Shown here in pieces: positions 38,386 through 47,124 of a stretch of 64,000 bases of DNA. The stretch covers positions 282,273 to 346,272 of the forward strand of contig NZ_JAKEDS010000001.1 in the NCBI RefSeq assembly GCF_021462415.1, read 5' to 3'. This stretch comes from Rhodohalobacter sp. 614A. Its GTDB lineage: Bacteria > Bacteroidota > Rhodothermia > Balneolales > Balneolaceae. The translations under genes were made by a program, and so were the position numbers. Below the pieces are notes generated by a model. It was not told the origin of the DNA. It worked only from the letters and a program-made list of their open reading frames with translations, and did not search any database. Position 1 is the first letter of the stretch. Each line of letters starts with the position of its first letter.

Positions 38386-39486
38386 ATGAATCACACCAAA
38401 CTCCTCCTACTTTTCTCCTCCGTTTTACTTCTGATTTTGTCCGCCTGCCAAAATAAATCCGCTGAATCGGATAGCTTTTACAGTATTGAAGATTTTCAAA
38501 GTGTAGAAAAAATTGATGCCCATGTTCATTTGAATATAGCCAACCCCGTGGTTATTGAACAGGGAATTGAGGATAACATGAAATTGATTACCCTGAATGT
38601 TGCCAACGGAAGAACACCGGTGGCGGAGCAGCAACGTGTAGCTCTCGAGCTAAAGAATGATTATCCCGACAGGCTGGCGTACACCTCTGCTTTTTCCCTG
38701 GAGGGTTTTAATGATTCCGAAACCTGGCAGCAGAACACGATGGATTATCTTGAACAATCTTTTGAAAATGGAGCCATTGGCGTAAAAGTCTGGAAAAACA
38801 TCGGTATGGAATTGCAAGATGAAGATGGAAATTTTGTGATGGTCGACGATCCTCAATTTGATCCCATTTTCGAATATCTCTCCCAGAACAACATTCCCCT
38901 TTTCGGTCATATCGGCGAACCCAGAAATTGCTGGCTTCCTCTTGAAGAAATGACTGTAGCAAATGATCGTGATTACTTCGAAAACAATCCGAAATATCAT
39001 ATGTATCAGCATCCGGAATATCCATCTTACGAAGAGATTGTCGCAGCGCGGGATAACATGCTGGATAAGAATCCGGACCTGGCTTTTTTCGGAGCCCATC
39101 TTGGCAGTATGGAATGGAGTATTGAAATGATGAGTGAGCATCTGGATAAATATCCGCATATGATTCTTGGCATGGCTCATCGAATTCCGCACCTGCAATA
39201 CCTCGCTCAAAAAGACCGCGAAGCACTTCGAAACTTTTTTATCAAATACCAAGACCGCTTTTTATACTCAACCGATCTTCACCTTTATGATTCTTCCAAT
39301 CCCGAAGAAGTAAGACAGCTTGCTGCGGATACATGGAAAAAAGACTGGGAGTTTTTTGTAACCGACAATACCCTCGAAGTATGGCAGGTAGAAGGAAGTT
39401 TCCAGGGGCTGAAATTACCAAAAGAAGTGGTTGATAAAATTTATCGCGAAAACGCTCGTGACCGGATTCCCGGCCTCGGTCTTTAA
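38386..39486 (+). CDS. amidohydrolase-2 family lipoprotein (copy A)
   Basis: This 366-aa lipoprotein (lipobox LSAC, Cys 21) has a metal-dependent TIM barrel. The ligand motif DAHVH (His 46, His 48), a His in FGHIGEP, a His in FGAHLGS and the Asp in YSTDLHLY are in the right order for the amidohydrolase-2 superfamily. That group includes sugar lactonases and decarboxylases. It is a clear paralogue of the lipoprotein at 44579-45757, sharing NCWLPLEEMTV and KEVVDKIY segments. It is first in a plus-strand run that continues with a DUF5009 membrane protein 27 bp downstream. Confidence 0.88.
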   Translation: MNHTKLLLLFSSVLLLILSACQNKSAESDSFYSIEDFQSVEKIDAHVHLNIANPVVIEQGIEDNMKLITLNVANGRTPVAEQQRVALELKNDYPDRLAYTSAFSLEGFNDSETWQQNTMDYLEQSFENGAIGVKVWKNIGMELQDEDGNFVMVDDPQFDPIFEYLSQNNIPLFGHIGEPRNCWLPLEEMTVANDRDYFENNPKYHMYQHPEYPSYEEIVAARDNMLDKNPDLAFFGAHLGSMEWSIEMMSEHLDKYPHMILGMAHRIPHLQYLAQKDREALRNFFIKYQDRFLYSTDLHLYDSSNPEEVRQLAADTWKKDWEFFVTDNTLEVWQVEGSFQGLKLPKEVVDKIYRENARDRIPGLGL

Positions 39487-39513
39487 CTTTTTTGAACCAT
39501 ACTTTTTTTTGAA

Positions 39514-40638
39514 ATGGATAAAATTGATAATTCGCTGCTAGATAATTACGGACGCCTTTTATCGCTCGATTTTTACAGAGGGTTCACCATGTTTTTGCTG
39601 ATAGCTGAGGGAGCCGGATTGTGGATAGCTATCAGCAACTCTTATTTTGACGGCAGTATTATAGGAGCTATTTCCACTCAATTTCATCACCATCCCTGGA
39701 ACGGCTTACGTTTTTGGGATCTTGTTCAGCCTTTCTTCATGTTTATTGTTGGGGTGGCCATGCCCATCTCATTGGGCAGACGATGGGCCCGTGGCGATTC
39801 CTGGGAAAGCACTTTCAAACACGTGCTATATCGTGCATTCATGCTTCTCCTCCTCGGATTAACCATCCATTGTGTCTATTCCGGCGAGATTGTTTTTGAA
39901 CTTTGGAATGTCCTTTCGCAACTCTCGTTCACTTATCTTCTAGCCTTTCTCATCATGAGAAAAAGCTGGAAATTTCAGATCAGTTTCTCCGTTGGGCTGT
40001 TATTACTTACGGAGTTTCTCTACCGAATTTGGTGGGTTGAAGGATTTAATCAGCCTTTTACTCCGGACCAAAATTTCGGTACATGGATGGATCTCCTGTT
40101 AATGGGAAAAATTAGTGGTGGACACTGGGTAGTCATTAATGCCCTTCCAACAGCCGCTCACACCATTTGGGGAGTTATTGCTGGTCAGCTTTTGATCAGC
40201 AATCGTGAAACCAGCGAAAAATTTAAAAAATTAATCATCTTTGGTGTTGGTTTAGCCATTCTTGGATACCTGATGGATCCCTTGATTACTCCCATCATTA
40301 AACGGATTGCAACCACTTCGTTTACGATTGTGAGCGGTGGATGGTGTCTTTTGGTATTGGCCGGCTCCTTCTACGTTTTTGATGTAAAAAAATGGCAAAC
40401 AAATTCAGCTCGCTTTTTTGCCATTGTCGGTATGAATCCGCTGTTTATTTACCTGTTCAGTGAGTTTGGTGTAGTGGATTGGCTGTACGACTTTGTTCAA
40501 ATTTTTACGACTGATATTTTGGGAATTGTAGCCATGCCTGAAGCCTGGATTAATGTTTTTACAGCATCCATTGTTCTCGGGTTGATGTGGTATATCACAT
40601 ACTTTCTGTACAAGCGGAAAATTTTTATTTCGATTTAG
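39514..40638 (+). CDS. DUF5009/HGSNAT-like integral membrane acyltransferase-like protein
   Basis: This 374-aa protein has about ten membrane segments and the family opening LLSLDFYRGFTMFLLIAEGAG. The family resembles the membrane N-acetyltransferase of lysosomal heparan breakdown and is often found beside sugar-utilisation genes in Bacteroidota. It could acetylate or transport a sugar derivative across the inner membrane. Lying 27 bp after an amidohydrolase and 29 bp before a PHP metallohydrolase suggests one operon. Confidence 0.82.
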   Translation: MDKIDNSLLDNYGRLLSLDFYRGFTMFLLIAEGAGLWIAISNSYFDGSIIGAISTQFHHHPWNGLRFWDLVQPFFMFIVGVAMPISLGRRWARGDSWESTFKHVLYRAFMLLLLGLTIHCVYSGEIVFELWNVLSQLSFTYLLAFLIMRKSWKFQISFSVGLLLLTEFLYRIWWVEGFNQPFTPDQNFGTWMDLLLMGKISGGHWVVINALPTAAHTIWGVIAGQLLISNRETSEKFKKLIIFGVGLAILGYLMDPLITPIIKRIATTSFTIVSGGWCLLVLAGSFYVFDVKKWQTNSARFFAIVGMNPLFIYLFSEFGVVDWLYDFVQIFTTDILGIVAMPEAWINVFTASIVLGLMWYITYFLYKRKIFISI

Positions 40639-40667
40639 ATTTCAATCCCAAAAAATGTTTGTAGAGT

Positions 40668-42782
40668 ATGGATGAAAATCAGTTTCAATACAAATCATGC
40701 TCTACAATCATTTTCGGTTTTGTAAACCTGTTTTTCTTTTTCCTTGTAGTCCTTTCAATACCACAGCCTCTTTTTGCACAGGGAAATATCTACAAATTAA
40801 CTCCGGAACTTCATCATCTGCGAACAACTGATGCCAGAGAGTGGAGTGATTTTCCACAAGAGAATCTACTGAAAGAATTTAAGACCCGGTTTGAAGCAAA
40901 GGAAAATCAAACTGAATTCACGCTTCGGCTTCGCCAGATAAATGTGAAGCAAAATTGGGAAATCAGCCTGAACGGTGTTCCATTAACGCGTCTTCATCAA
41001 AATGAAGCTGATATCATTGCCTACTTTATCATACCGGCAGGGATTTTAACCTCAGGACAAAATGAGCTGGCTATTCAACAATCCAATCAACTGCCGGATG
41101 ATATTATAGTTGGAGATATACAAATCATCCAACAAACTGTTGAGAACGTGTTAAAAAATGGCGAAGTAATTGTTCGCGTAGTAGATCGTGACACCGGTAG
41201 TCCATTGCCTTCGCGAATTACCGTTGTCAATGAACACCAATCACTCCAAACCATCTGGCCTTCTGCAGACAGCCTGACCACCGTACGCCCCGGCGTTATT
41301 TATACAGGAACGGGATCTGCCAATTTTTTTCTTCCTGAAGGCAAATATACAATCTATGCTGGAAGGGGAATGGAATACAGTGTCGACTCTACAGCGGTTT
41401 CCATCACCGGTTCAGATCAACTTTTTGAGACAGAGCTTTCTATTTATCGTCAGGTTGACACAGAAGGATTTATCAGTAGTGATACACATATTCACACTTT
41501 TACCCACTCGCGGCACGGCGATGCTTCCATTCACGAAAGGATGCTGACAATTGCCGGCGAAGGAATTGAGCTGCCCATTGCAACAGATCATAATCTCCAT
41601 ATAGATTTTAAGCCTGCTGCTGAGAAAATGAAGATTGACAACTACTTTACACCGGTAATTGGAAACGAAGTCACAACCCCTTTGGGGCATTTCAATGTCT
41701 TCCCGGTATTGGAAAAAGCCCCGCCGCCGGAATCCAACATCGAAAATTGGGAGATTTTATTCGATCATATATATGATACTCCCAACGCATCCGTCGTAAT
41801 TTTCAATCACGGACGTGACATTCACGGAGGATTCAGACCTCTCGACAGTGAATTCTTTAATGAAATAACCGGAACATTTCAGAAGGGTTTCAATCCTGAA
41901 TTTAATGCCATGGAAGTTCTCAATTCCGGAGCTCATCAATCGGATATTATGCAGCTTTTCCATGATTGGTTTGCCATGACGAACCGCGGATATACCCTGA
42001 CACCCGTTGCCGGAAGTGACTCTCATGACGTCAATCGTTACATCCTGGGACAAGCAAGAACCTATATCGAATTCCCGGATGATGACGTCTCAAATATGAA
42101 TATTCCGAAAGCATCTGAACGGATTGTACAGGGCAAAGTTGGCATTGGAATGGGACTTTTTACCACCATGACTGTAAATGAAATGTTTACTGCCGGCGAT
42201 CTTGTACCGGTCCGGGATTCCATAGAAGTTTCGATTCGCGTTCAGGGACCCGATTGGATAGATGCCGATGTAATCGAATTATACCAAAATGGCCAGATCG
42301 TCCGATCAGAAAAAATCTCAACAAAATCCCGCGCCGGACTGAAATGGGAAGGAAGCTGGAATCTCCCAAAACTTAATCATGACTCCTTCCTGGTTGCTAT
42401 CGCACGAGGTCCCGGAATCACAAAACCATTCTGGCCCATTGCACGTCCCTGGGAACCTAAATCGATCGAATGGACGCCTGAAGTAATCGGGACAACAGGT
42501 GCAATTTGGCTGGATGAAGATGGAAATGGAAAAAGAACTTCTGCTTTTGAATATGCAACTGAAGTCATGGAATTATCAGAGGGCTTTTTTTCTGAATTAC
42601 TTCAACAGCTCGAAAATTTTGATCAGGCCGTAGCTATTCAGGCTGCCGGTATATTTTTTGAAGAACATTCCAATCAACTTCCACTTTCAGAAGAAATGCA
42701 CCGTTTAATCGAAGCTTCTGCTCCCCAGGTTAGGAAAGGGATGAACATGTACCTGGATTATCAGAAACAGATTGGAGAGTAA
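40668..42782 (+). CDS. CehA/McbA-family PHP-type metallohydrolase
   Basis: The 704-aa exported protein has a signal peptide (to about residue 38), an N-terminal beta domain, and a PHP-like metal centre in residues 270-500. Motif SSDTHIHTFTHSRHGD, ATDHN, NHGRDIHGG and AGSDSHDVN carry the expected His/Asp ligands. CehA and McbA relatives hydrolyse carbamate or phosphoester bonds, but many homologues in this setting have unknown substrates. It ends the plus-strand run and converges with the GMC oxidoreductase. Confidence 0.85.
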   Translation: MDENQFQYKSCSTIIFGFVNLFFFFLVVLSIPQPLFAQGNIYKLTPELHHLRTTDAREWSDFPQENLLKEFKTRFEAKENQTEFTLRLRQINVKQNWEISLNGVPLTRLHQNEADIIAYFIIPAGILTSGQNELAIQQSNQLPDDIIVGDIQIIQQTVENVLKNGEVIVRVVDRDTGSPLPSRITVVNEHQSLQTIWPSADSLTTVRPGVIYTGTGSANFFLPEGKYTIYAGRGMEYSVDSTAVSITGSDQLFETELSIYRQVDTEGFISSDTHIHTFTHSRHGDASIHERMLTIAGEGIELPIATDHNLHIDFKPAAEKMKIDNYFTPVIGNEVTTPLGHFNVFPVLEKAPPPESNIENWEILFDHIYDTPNASVVIFNHGRDIHGGFRPLDSEFFNEITGTFQKGFNPEFNAMEVLNSGAHQSDIMQLFHDWFAMTNRGYTLTPVAGSDSHDVNRYILGQARTYIEFPDDDVSNMNIPKASERIVQGKVGIGMGLFTTMTVNEMFTAGDLVPVRDSIEVSIRVQGPDWIDADVIELYQNGQIVRSEKISTKSRAGLKWEGSWNLPKLNHDSFLVAIARGPGITKPFWPIARPWEPKSIEWTPEVIGTTGAIWLDEDGNGKRTSAFEYATEVMELSEGFFSELLQQLENFDQAVAIQAAGIFFEEHSNQLPLSEEMHRLIEASAPQVRKGMNMYLDYQKQIGE

Positions 42783-42784
42783 TT

Positions 42785-42803
42785 ACAGCAAACTTTCTGC
42801 TGT
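42785..42803. terminator. hairpin between convergent genes
   Basis: ACAGCA (42785-42790) pairs with TGCTGT (42798-42803) around AACTTTC, at the shared end of two convergent genes and overlapping one stop codon. AT-rich flanks on both sides make it a plausible bidirectional terminator. Confidence 0.45.
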
Positions 42804-44518
42804 TATAAATTCCCTTTGCCCATCTCTTCAACCGCAAAATGAGCAGCACGAGCTGTAATCGCCATAAATGTTAACGATGGGTTTTGAGTAGATGTGGTGG
42901 TCATGCAGGCTCCATCCGTTACAAAAACATTTTTACAGGAATGAATCTGGTTCCACTTATTCAGAACAGACGTTTTAGGATCTTTACCCATCCGCACACC
43001 GCCCATCTCATGAATATCCAGTCCGGGATTCTGGTTGTTGTCTCCGGTTTGAATATTTTTTACACCTACAGCATCCAGAATGTCTACGGCTTTATCCAGG
43101 AAATCATTCATCATTTTTACATCGTTTTCGCCGTAATCGATTGAAATAACGAGTTGAGGAAAGCCCCATTCATCTGTTTCGGTTTCGCTTAAGCGAACGT
43201 GATTTTCATATCGGGGAATAACTTCGCCCGACATTCTTCCGCCAATTCTCCAGCTTCCCGGTTCCATAAGTTCATTTTTCAGATCAACACCAATTTTTGA
43301 AGAACTGAAACCTCGTCTCCATCCCGGGCGGCTGGCATTAATCGAGATATGGTAGCGTCCCTGGAAATCCGCATCACTTTCCTGTTCAAAAACATTTCTG
43401 AATGGTGGAATCAGCGGACCGGTAGGCCTTCTTCCGTAATAATATTTATCATCAAAGCCTTCGATATCGGCACTGATTCTGCCCCGGTAGTTATGAAATC
43501 CGAGGTAGTGTCCCAAGACTCCACTGTCATTACCCAGGCCATTCGGGAATCGGTCGGACGTACTGTTCAGAAGAATCATATTTGAATTGATACAAGCTGC
43601 ATTCACAAAAATAATCCGGGCATAATATTCCGTCATTTCTTTTGTATTTGCATCAACCACGCGAACGCCTATGGCTTTCTCCTTATCTTTATCATAAATA
43701 ATAGAATGGACAACAGAGTGGGTTCGAATCGTCAAATTGCCGGTTTGCATGGCCCAGGGCAGAGTTGTTGAATTGGAACTGAAATAAGCTCCGTACGGAC
43801 AACCGCGCTGGCACATGTTCCTTGCCATACATTGTCCCCGTCCTTGCTGGCGGTGAATATCTTGTACTTGTGTCAGATGAGCACACCGACCCTGGATGTA
43901 ATATCGATCTTTAAAAGAAGATTCTATTTTCTGTTTCATGTGTTCTTCCACACAATTGAACTCAAACGGTGGAAGAAACTCGCCATCGGGAAAATGCTCA
44001 AGGCCATCTTTATTTCCGCTCCATCCGGCAAACTTTTCAACTTTGGAATACCAGGGAGCTAAATCATCATATGTGATAGGCCATTCAATTCCATATCCAT
44101 CCCGGCCGGGGGCTTCAAAATCGTATTTACTCCAACGCTGGCAACCACGTGCCCAAACCAAAGATTTGCCGCCTTCCTGGTAACTTCGGATCCAATCAAA
44201 CGGCTTTTCCTGGATGTAGGGTTGTTCCTCATCTTTTACAAAGAAATGCTCGGTGGTTTTATCGAAAGCATAGCATTTAGCAATGATAGGATTCCTTTCG
44301 AGCATTTCTTGCGGCAACCGGGCGGCATGATCTACCTCCCAGGGATCCTTCATTGCTGTAGGATAATCGCCATGTTTAACGGGTCTTCCCCGTTCCAATA
44401 CCAGCGTTTTAACTCCCTGGTCACAAAGTTCCTTGGCTGCATATCCGCCACTCATTCCTGAACCGATGACAATAGCATCGAACGTTCTTTCCTCTTTGGA
44501 TTGACCGATATACATCAT
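42803..44518 (-). CDS. GMC-family FAD sugar dehydrogenase
   Basis: This 571-aa GMC oxidoreductase starts with the FAD-binding segment AIVIGSGMSGGYAAKEL and ends with HEMGGVRMG...NVFVTDGACMTTTSTQNPSLTFMAITARAA, the GMC C-terminal signature. A Cys-rich stretch CMARNMCQRGC near residue 235 may hold an Fe-S cluster, as in bacterial FAD-glucose dehydrogenases. It oxidises an alcohol or sugar (possibly at C3). No signal peptide or small partner subunit is encoded beside it. It is last of the minus-strand array. Confidence 0.88.
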   Translation of the reverse strand: MMYIGQSKEERTFDAIVIGSGMSGGYAAKELCDQGVKTLVLERGRPVKHGDYPTAMKDPWEVDHAARLPQEMLERNPIIAKCYAFDKTTEHFFVKDEEQPYIQEKPFDWIRSYQEGGKSLVWARGCQRWSKYDFEAPGRDGYGIEWPITYDDLAPWYSKVEKFAGWSGNKDGLEHFPDGEFLPPFEFNCVEEHMKQKIESSFKDRYYIQGRCAHLTQVQDIHRQQGRGQCMARNMCQRGCPYGAYFSSNSTTLPWAMQTGNLTIRTHSVVHSIIYDKDKEKAIGVRVVDANTKEMTEYYARIIFVNAACINSNMILLNSTSDRFPNGLGNDSGVLGHYLGFHNYRGRISADIEGFDDKYYYGRRPTGPLIPPFRNVFEQESDADFQGRYHISINASRPGWRRGFSSSKIGVDLKNELMEPGSWRIGGRMSGEVIPRYENHVRLSETETDEWGFPQLVISIDYGENDVKMMNDFLDKAVDILDAVGVKNIQTGDNNQNPGLDIHEMGGVRMGKDPKTSVLNKWNQIHSCKNVFVTDGACMTTTSTQNPSLTFMAITARAAHFAVEEMGKGNL

Positions 44519-44578
44519 AATTGAAGGTAGACTTAGGCCTGAGAATTATTTTTTAATAGATATAAAATTAACAAATGA

Positions 44579-45757
44579 TCAAAGAATGCCTGGAAACCAC
44601 TTTTCGGCATTTTTCATGTAGATCTTATCTACAACTTCTTTGGGCAGATGCATTGCTTTGAACTGTTTATCCTCGAGTTTTGGAGCGTTCATAAATCCTT
44701 CCGTTGTAAAAAACTTCCAGTGTCTTCGATAATTAACGTCCGTTGCTTCCTCGATTTGTTCTTTCGTTCGGAGTGATGCATCCGTTAATTCTGCTCCAAA
44801 ATGCGGTTTGGGTCCATAGTGTGAATCATCCGTCGCATATATTAGCCGATCCTGATATGTAATCAAAAAGTTTCTCACTTTCTCCCAATCTGTTACTGCC
44901 TGATATTGAAAGTGTGAAATACGTTCTGCCATATCCACAGCCATATTGGGATATTTGTCGAGCCGTTTTGCGAGTTCGTCCACATCATATTCCAAACTAC
45001 CAAGATGCGCTCCCACATACCGAACGTCCGGATGCTTCTGCAACATATTTTCAACAGCCTGGATGTGTTCCTCATGCGATAAAAATTCCGGATGAAGATA
45101 CATGTGATATTGCGGATGCTCGCTGTAATATTGTCTGTCTCCGCCCACTGTCATTTCTTCGAGGGGAAGCCAGCAATTTTTGGGCTCGCCAATGTGGCCG
45201 ATCAGGGTTTTATTATTCTCTGCTATAAAATCGATAACCGGGTCGAATTTAGGGTCGTCAATGGTCACGAACTCCCCGTTCGGCTTTCTGACTTCCATCC
45301 CGATACTTTTCCTGATTTTTACAGCAATCGCTCCTTTTTTAAAAGACTGATCTAAATGCGCGATGGTTTTTTCAACCCAATCGGGTTCATTAAAACTATA
45401 CGGATCCAGGATGGTCGTGGCATAAAACAGATTTTCCGGATACAATTCAATTTGTTCCAGCGTATTTGTTTCCTGGTCCGGAACAGATATCTCGCTGGTT
45501 GAACCCGGCGCCGATGACAAAAATGTCAGCAGTTTGAAATTGCCTTTAATCGATTCATCGATATATATAGTATCCTCGCTGTACAGGTGCACGTGAGAAT
45601 TGAACTTTTCAACCGAATCGTAATCCTCTTCCGTATAATATTCTGCCGTGGAGGCTTCCTTTTGTGCACAACCCTGAATGGCAATTGTCAAAATTGCCAA
45701 ACAGGAAATTGTCAGGAACCGCTTTAAAGTGCGGGTTGATTGTTTAGATGATATCAT
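44579..45757 (-). CDS. amidohydrolase-2 family lipoprotein (copy B)
   Basis: About 392 aa, with a lipobox IQGC and a metal-dependent TIM barrel. NSHVHL, LIGHIGEP, YVGAHLGS and YATDDSHY retain the metal ligands. It is paralogous to the plus-strand copy at 38386-39486. I chose ATG 45757 because GGAG lies 6 bases upstream; ATG 45763 and a TTG at 45769 are less well placed. It follows another amidohydrolase on the same strand by 43 bp and precedes the GMC gene. The products are probably attached to the outer membrane. Confidence 0.87.
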   Translation of the reverse strand: MISSKQSTRTLKRFLTISCLAILTIAIQGCAQKEASTAEYYTEEDYDSVEKFNSHVHLYSEDTIYIDESIKGNFKLLTFLSSAPGSTSEISVPDQETNTLEQIELYPENLFYATTILDPYSFNEPDWVEKTIAHLDQSFKKGAIAVKIRKSIGMEVRKPNGEFVTIDDPKFDPVIDFIAENNKTLIGHIGEPKNCWLPLEEMTVGGDRQYYSEHPQYHMYLHPEFLSHEEHIQAVENMLQKHPDVRYVGAHLGSLEYDVDELAKRLDKYPNMAVDMAERISHFQYQAVTDWEKVRNFLITYQDRLIYATDDSHYGPKPHFGAELTDASLRTKEQIEEATDVNYRRHWKFFTTEGFMNAPKLEDKQFKAMHLPKEVVDKIYMKNAEKWFPGIL

Positions 45758-45800
45758 CTTCATCTCCAAAAAACGTTTAGTTGTTGTTATAGCCAGACTT

Positions 45801-46958
45801 TCACTCGCCCAATATCTTTAAAGCATTTTCCCTGTAAATTTTACGAAGGGTCTCATCACTTAAATTCAAACCGTACATTGGCCATTTATACCCAACAAGG
45901 TCCGTGATATAAAAATGCTCGTCTGCTGTTTCCAAAACCCGGAAGGTCATCTTGAACATCTCTTCGGTGCTGGTATTGTTTCCATATGGTTTTGAAGGAT
46001 TGTCCGGGAAGGTTTCGAAACCGTAGTCTGTTCCGTATACAATTCGATCCTGGTATTTTTCAAAGAATGCCGCTGTTGCTCTTGGAATGGTAGAAAATTC
46101 TCCAAAACGAGCGGATACATCACCATATAAGTTTGGATATTTGTCAAAAAGCTCAGCCAGCAGTGAGAAATCGTTACTAGTATTTGCCAAGTGAGCAGCA
46201 ACGAATGTTGTATTAGGATGACGCTCCAGCGTTCTTCCGAATATTTCAACCATGCCGTCATGCCCAACGATTTGATCCTGATTTTTAACGCGCCATGTAT
46301 AGGCTCGTGTCAGTCCGTCGTTGGTAGAATCCATGGCTTCGTACATCCAGATTGGTTCGGCCACATGAAGATTTATTGTAAGCCCCAACTCGCCGGCAGC
46401 TTCGAAAACCGGATCCATTCTGGGATCGTCAGGATGCATTCCCGGCGCAAGGCCCGGACCTTTATCATGGACTTCTCCAATACCCACAGCTCCCATTTCA
46501 GCGACTCTTCGGAGTTCTGCAATCATCTTATCACTCCAGCCGTCTTCTTCGTAGCCGGTGTAATCAAAGCCAACATATATAAAGAATCGGTCTGGATATT
46601 TTGAATAGAGTTCAAAAAGCCTGTCAAATTCTTCACCGGTTGCTCCGGTTAATACGACTGATTTTTCAATGCCTACAGCATCCATGATTGCAACACGTCT
46701 CGCAACCTCTTCTTCGGTGGTGGCATATGCATGAGCGTGCAAATCTATTACCGGGTATTTCGCCTTGGTAATATTTGTACGATGAACTTTATGAACATTT
46801 TCCGGCATCCAGTCCTTCAGTAGTAATGTATCAAGTAATTCTACTTCACCGGATCGGTTTTGAGACTGAGTTCCCTCAGTTTGCGTGCAAGCGTTTATAC
46901 TAAGAGCTGCAATAAGTACTAAAAAAAACGATTTATTGATATTAATTGAACGTTTCAT
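45801..46958 (-). CDS. amidohydrolase-2 family lipoprotein (copy C)
   Basis: This 385-aa protein starts at ATG 46958 (MKRSININKSF) with lipobox INAC. The barrel keeps the metal ligands: VIDLHAHAYA, INLHVAEP, FVAAHLAN and VYGTDYGF. It is more like copy D (48512-49657) than copies A and B. A longer start at 47006 would move the lipobox far from the N-terminus and is rejected. Its neighbours alternate with Gfo/Idh/MocA genes, and hairpin 47008-47036 lies 50 bp upstream. Confidence 0.87.
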   Translation of the reverse strand: MKRSININKSFFLVLIAALSINACTQTEGTQSQNRSGEVELLDTLLLKDWMPENVHKVHRTNITKAKYPVIDLHAHAYATTEEEVARRVAIMDAVGIEKSVVLTGATGEEFDRLFELYSKYPDRFFIYVGFDYTGYEEDGWSDKMIAELRRVAEMGAVGIGEVHDKGPGLAPGMHPDDPRMDPVFEAAGELGLTINLHVAEPIWMYEAMDSTNDGLTRAYTWRVKNQDQIVGHDGMVEIFGRTLERHPNTTFVAAHLANTSNDFSLLAELFDKYPNLYGDVSARFGEFSTIPRATAAFFEKYQDRIVYGTDYGFETFPDNPSKPYGNNTSTEEMFKMTFRVLETADEHFYITDLVGYKWPMYGLNLSDETLRKIYRENALKILGE

Positions 46959-47007
46959 CCCGGTTGCCTTTATAAGAATAGTTGTTATATGTTTTAAGAT
47001 GTCCAAA

Positions 47008-47036
47008 AGCTGCCATCACACGTCAGGATGGCAGCT
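47008..47036 (-). terminator. strong hairpin between Gfo/Idh/MocA gene and amidohydrolase C
   Basis: A perfect 10-bp stem (AGCTGCCATC, 47008-47017, with GATGGCAGCT, 47027-47036) encloses nine bases and is followed on the minus strand by TTTT. It lies about 90 bp past the upstream stop codon, so it may partly terminate or stabilise transcripts within the array. Confidence 0.5.
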
Positions 47037-47124
47037 AATGAACATTGCGTCTGTGTTACCTATCACTCAATGGTCAACTTCTTCAAAGTCAGATCATCAA
47101 TGATTTCGTCATTGACGCTATTAT

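Noticed and set aside
38650-39252. Antisense open frames opposite amidohydrolase copy A
   Set aside because: They overlap the conserved barrel motifs of the real gene and show no family signature.
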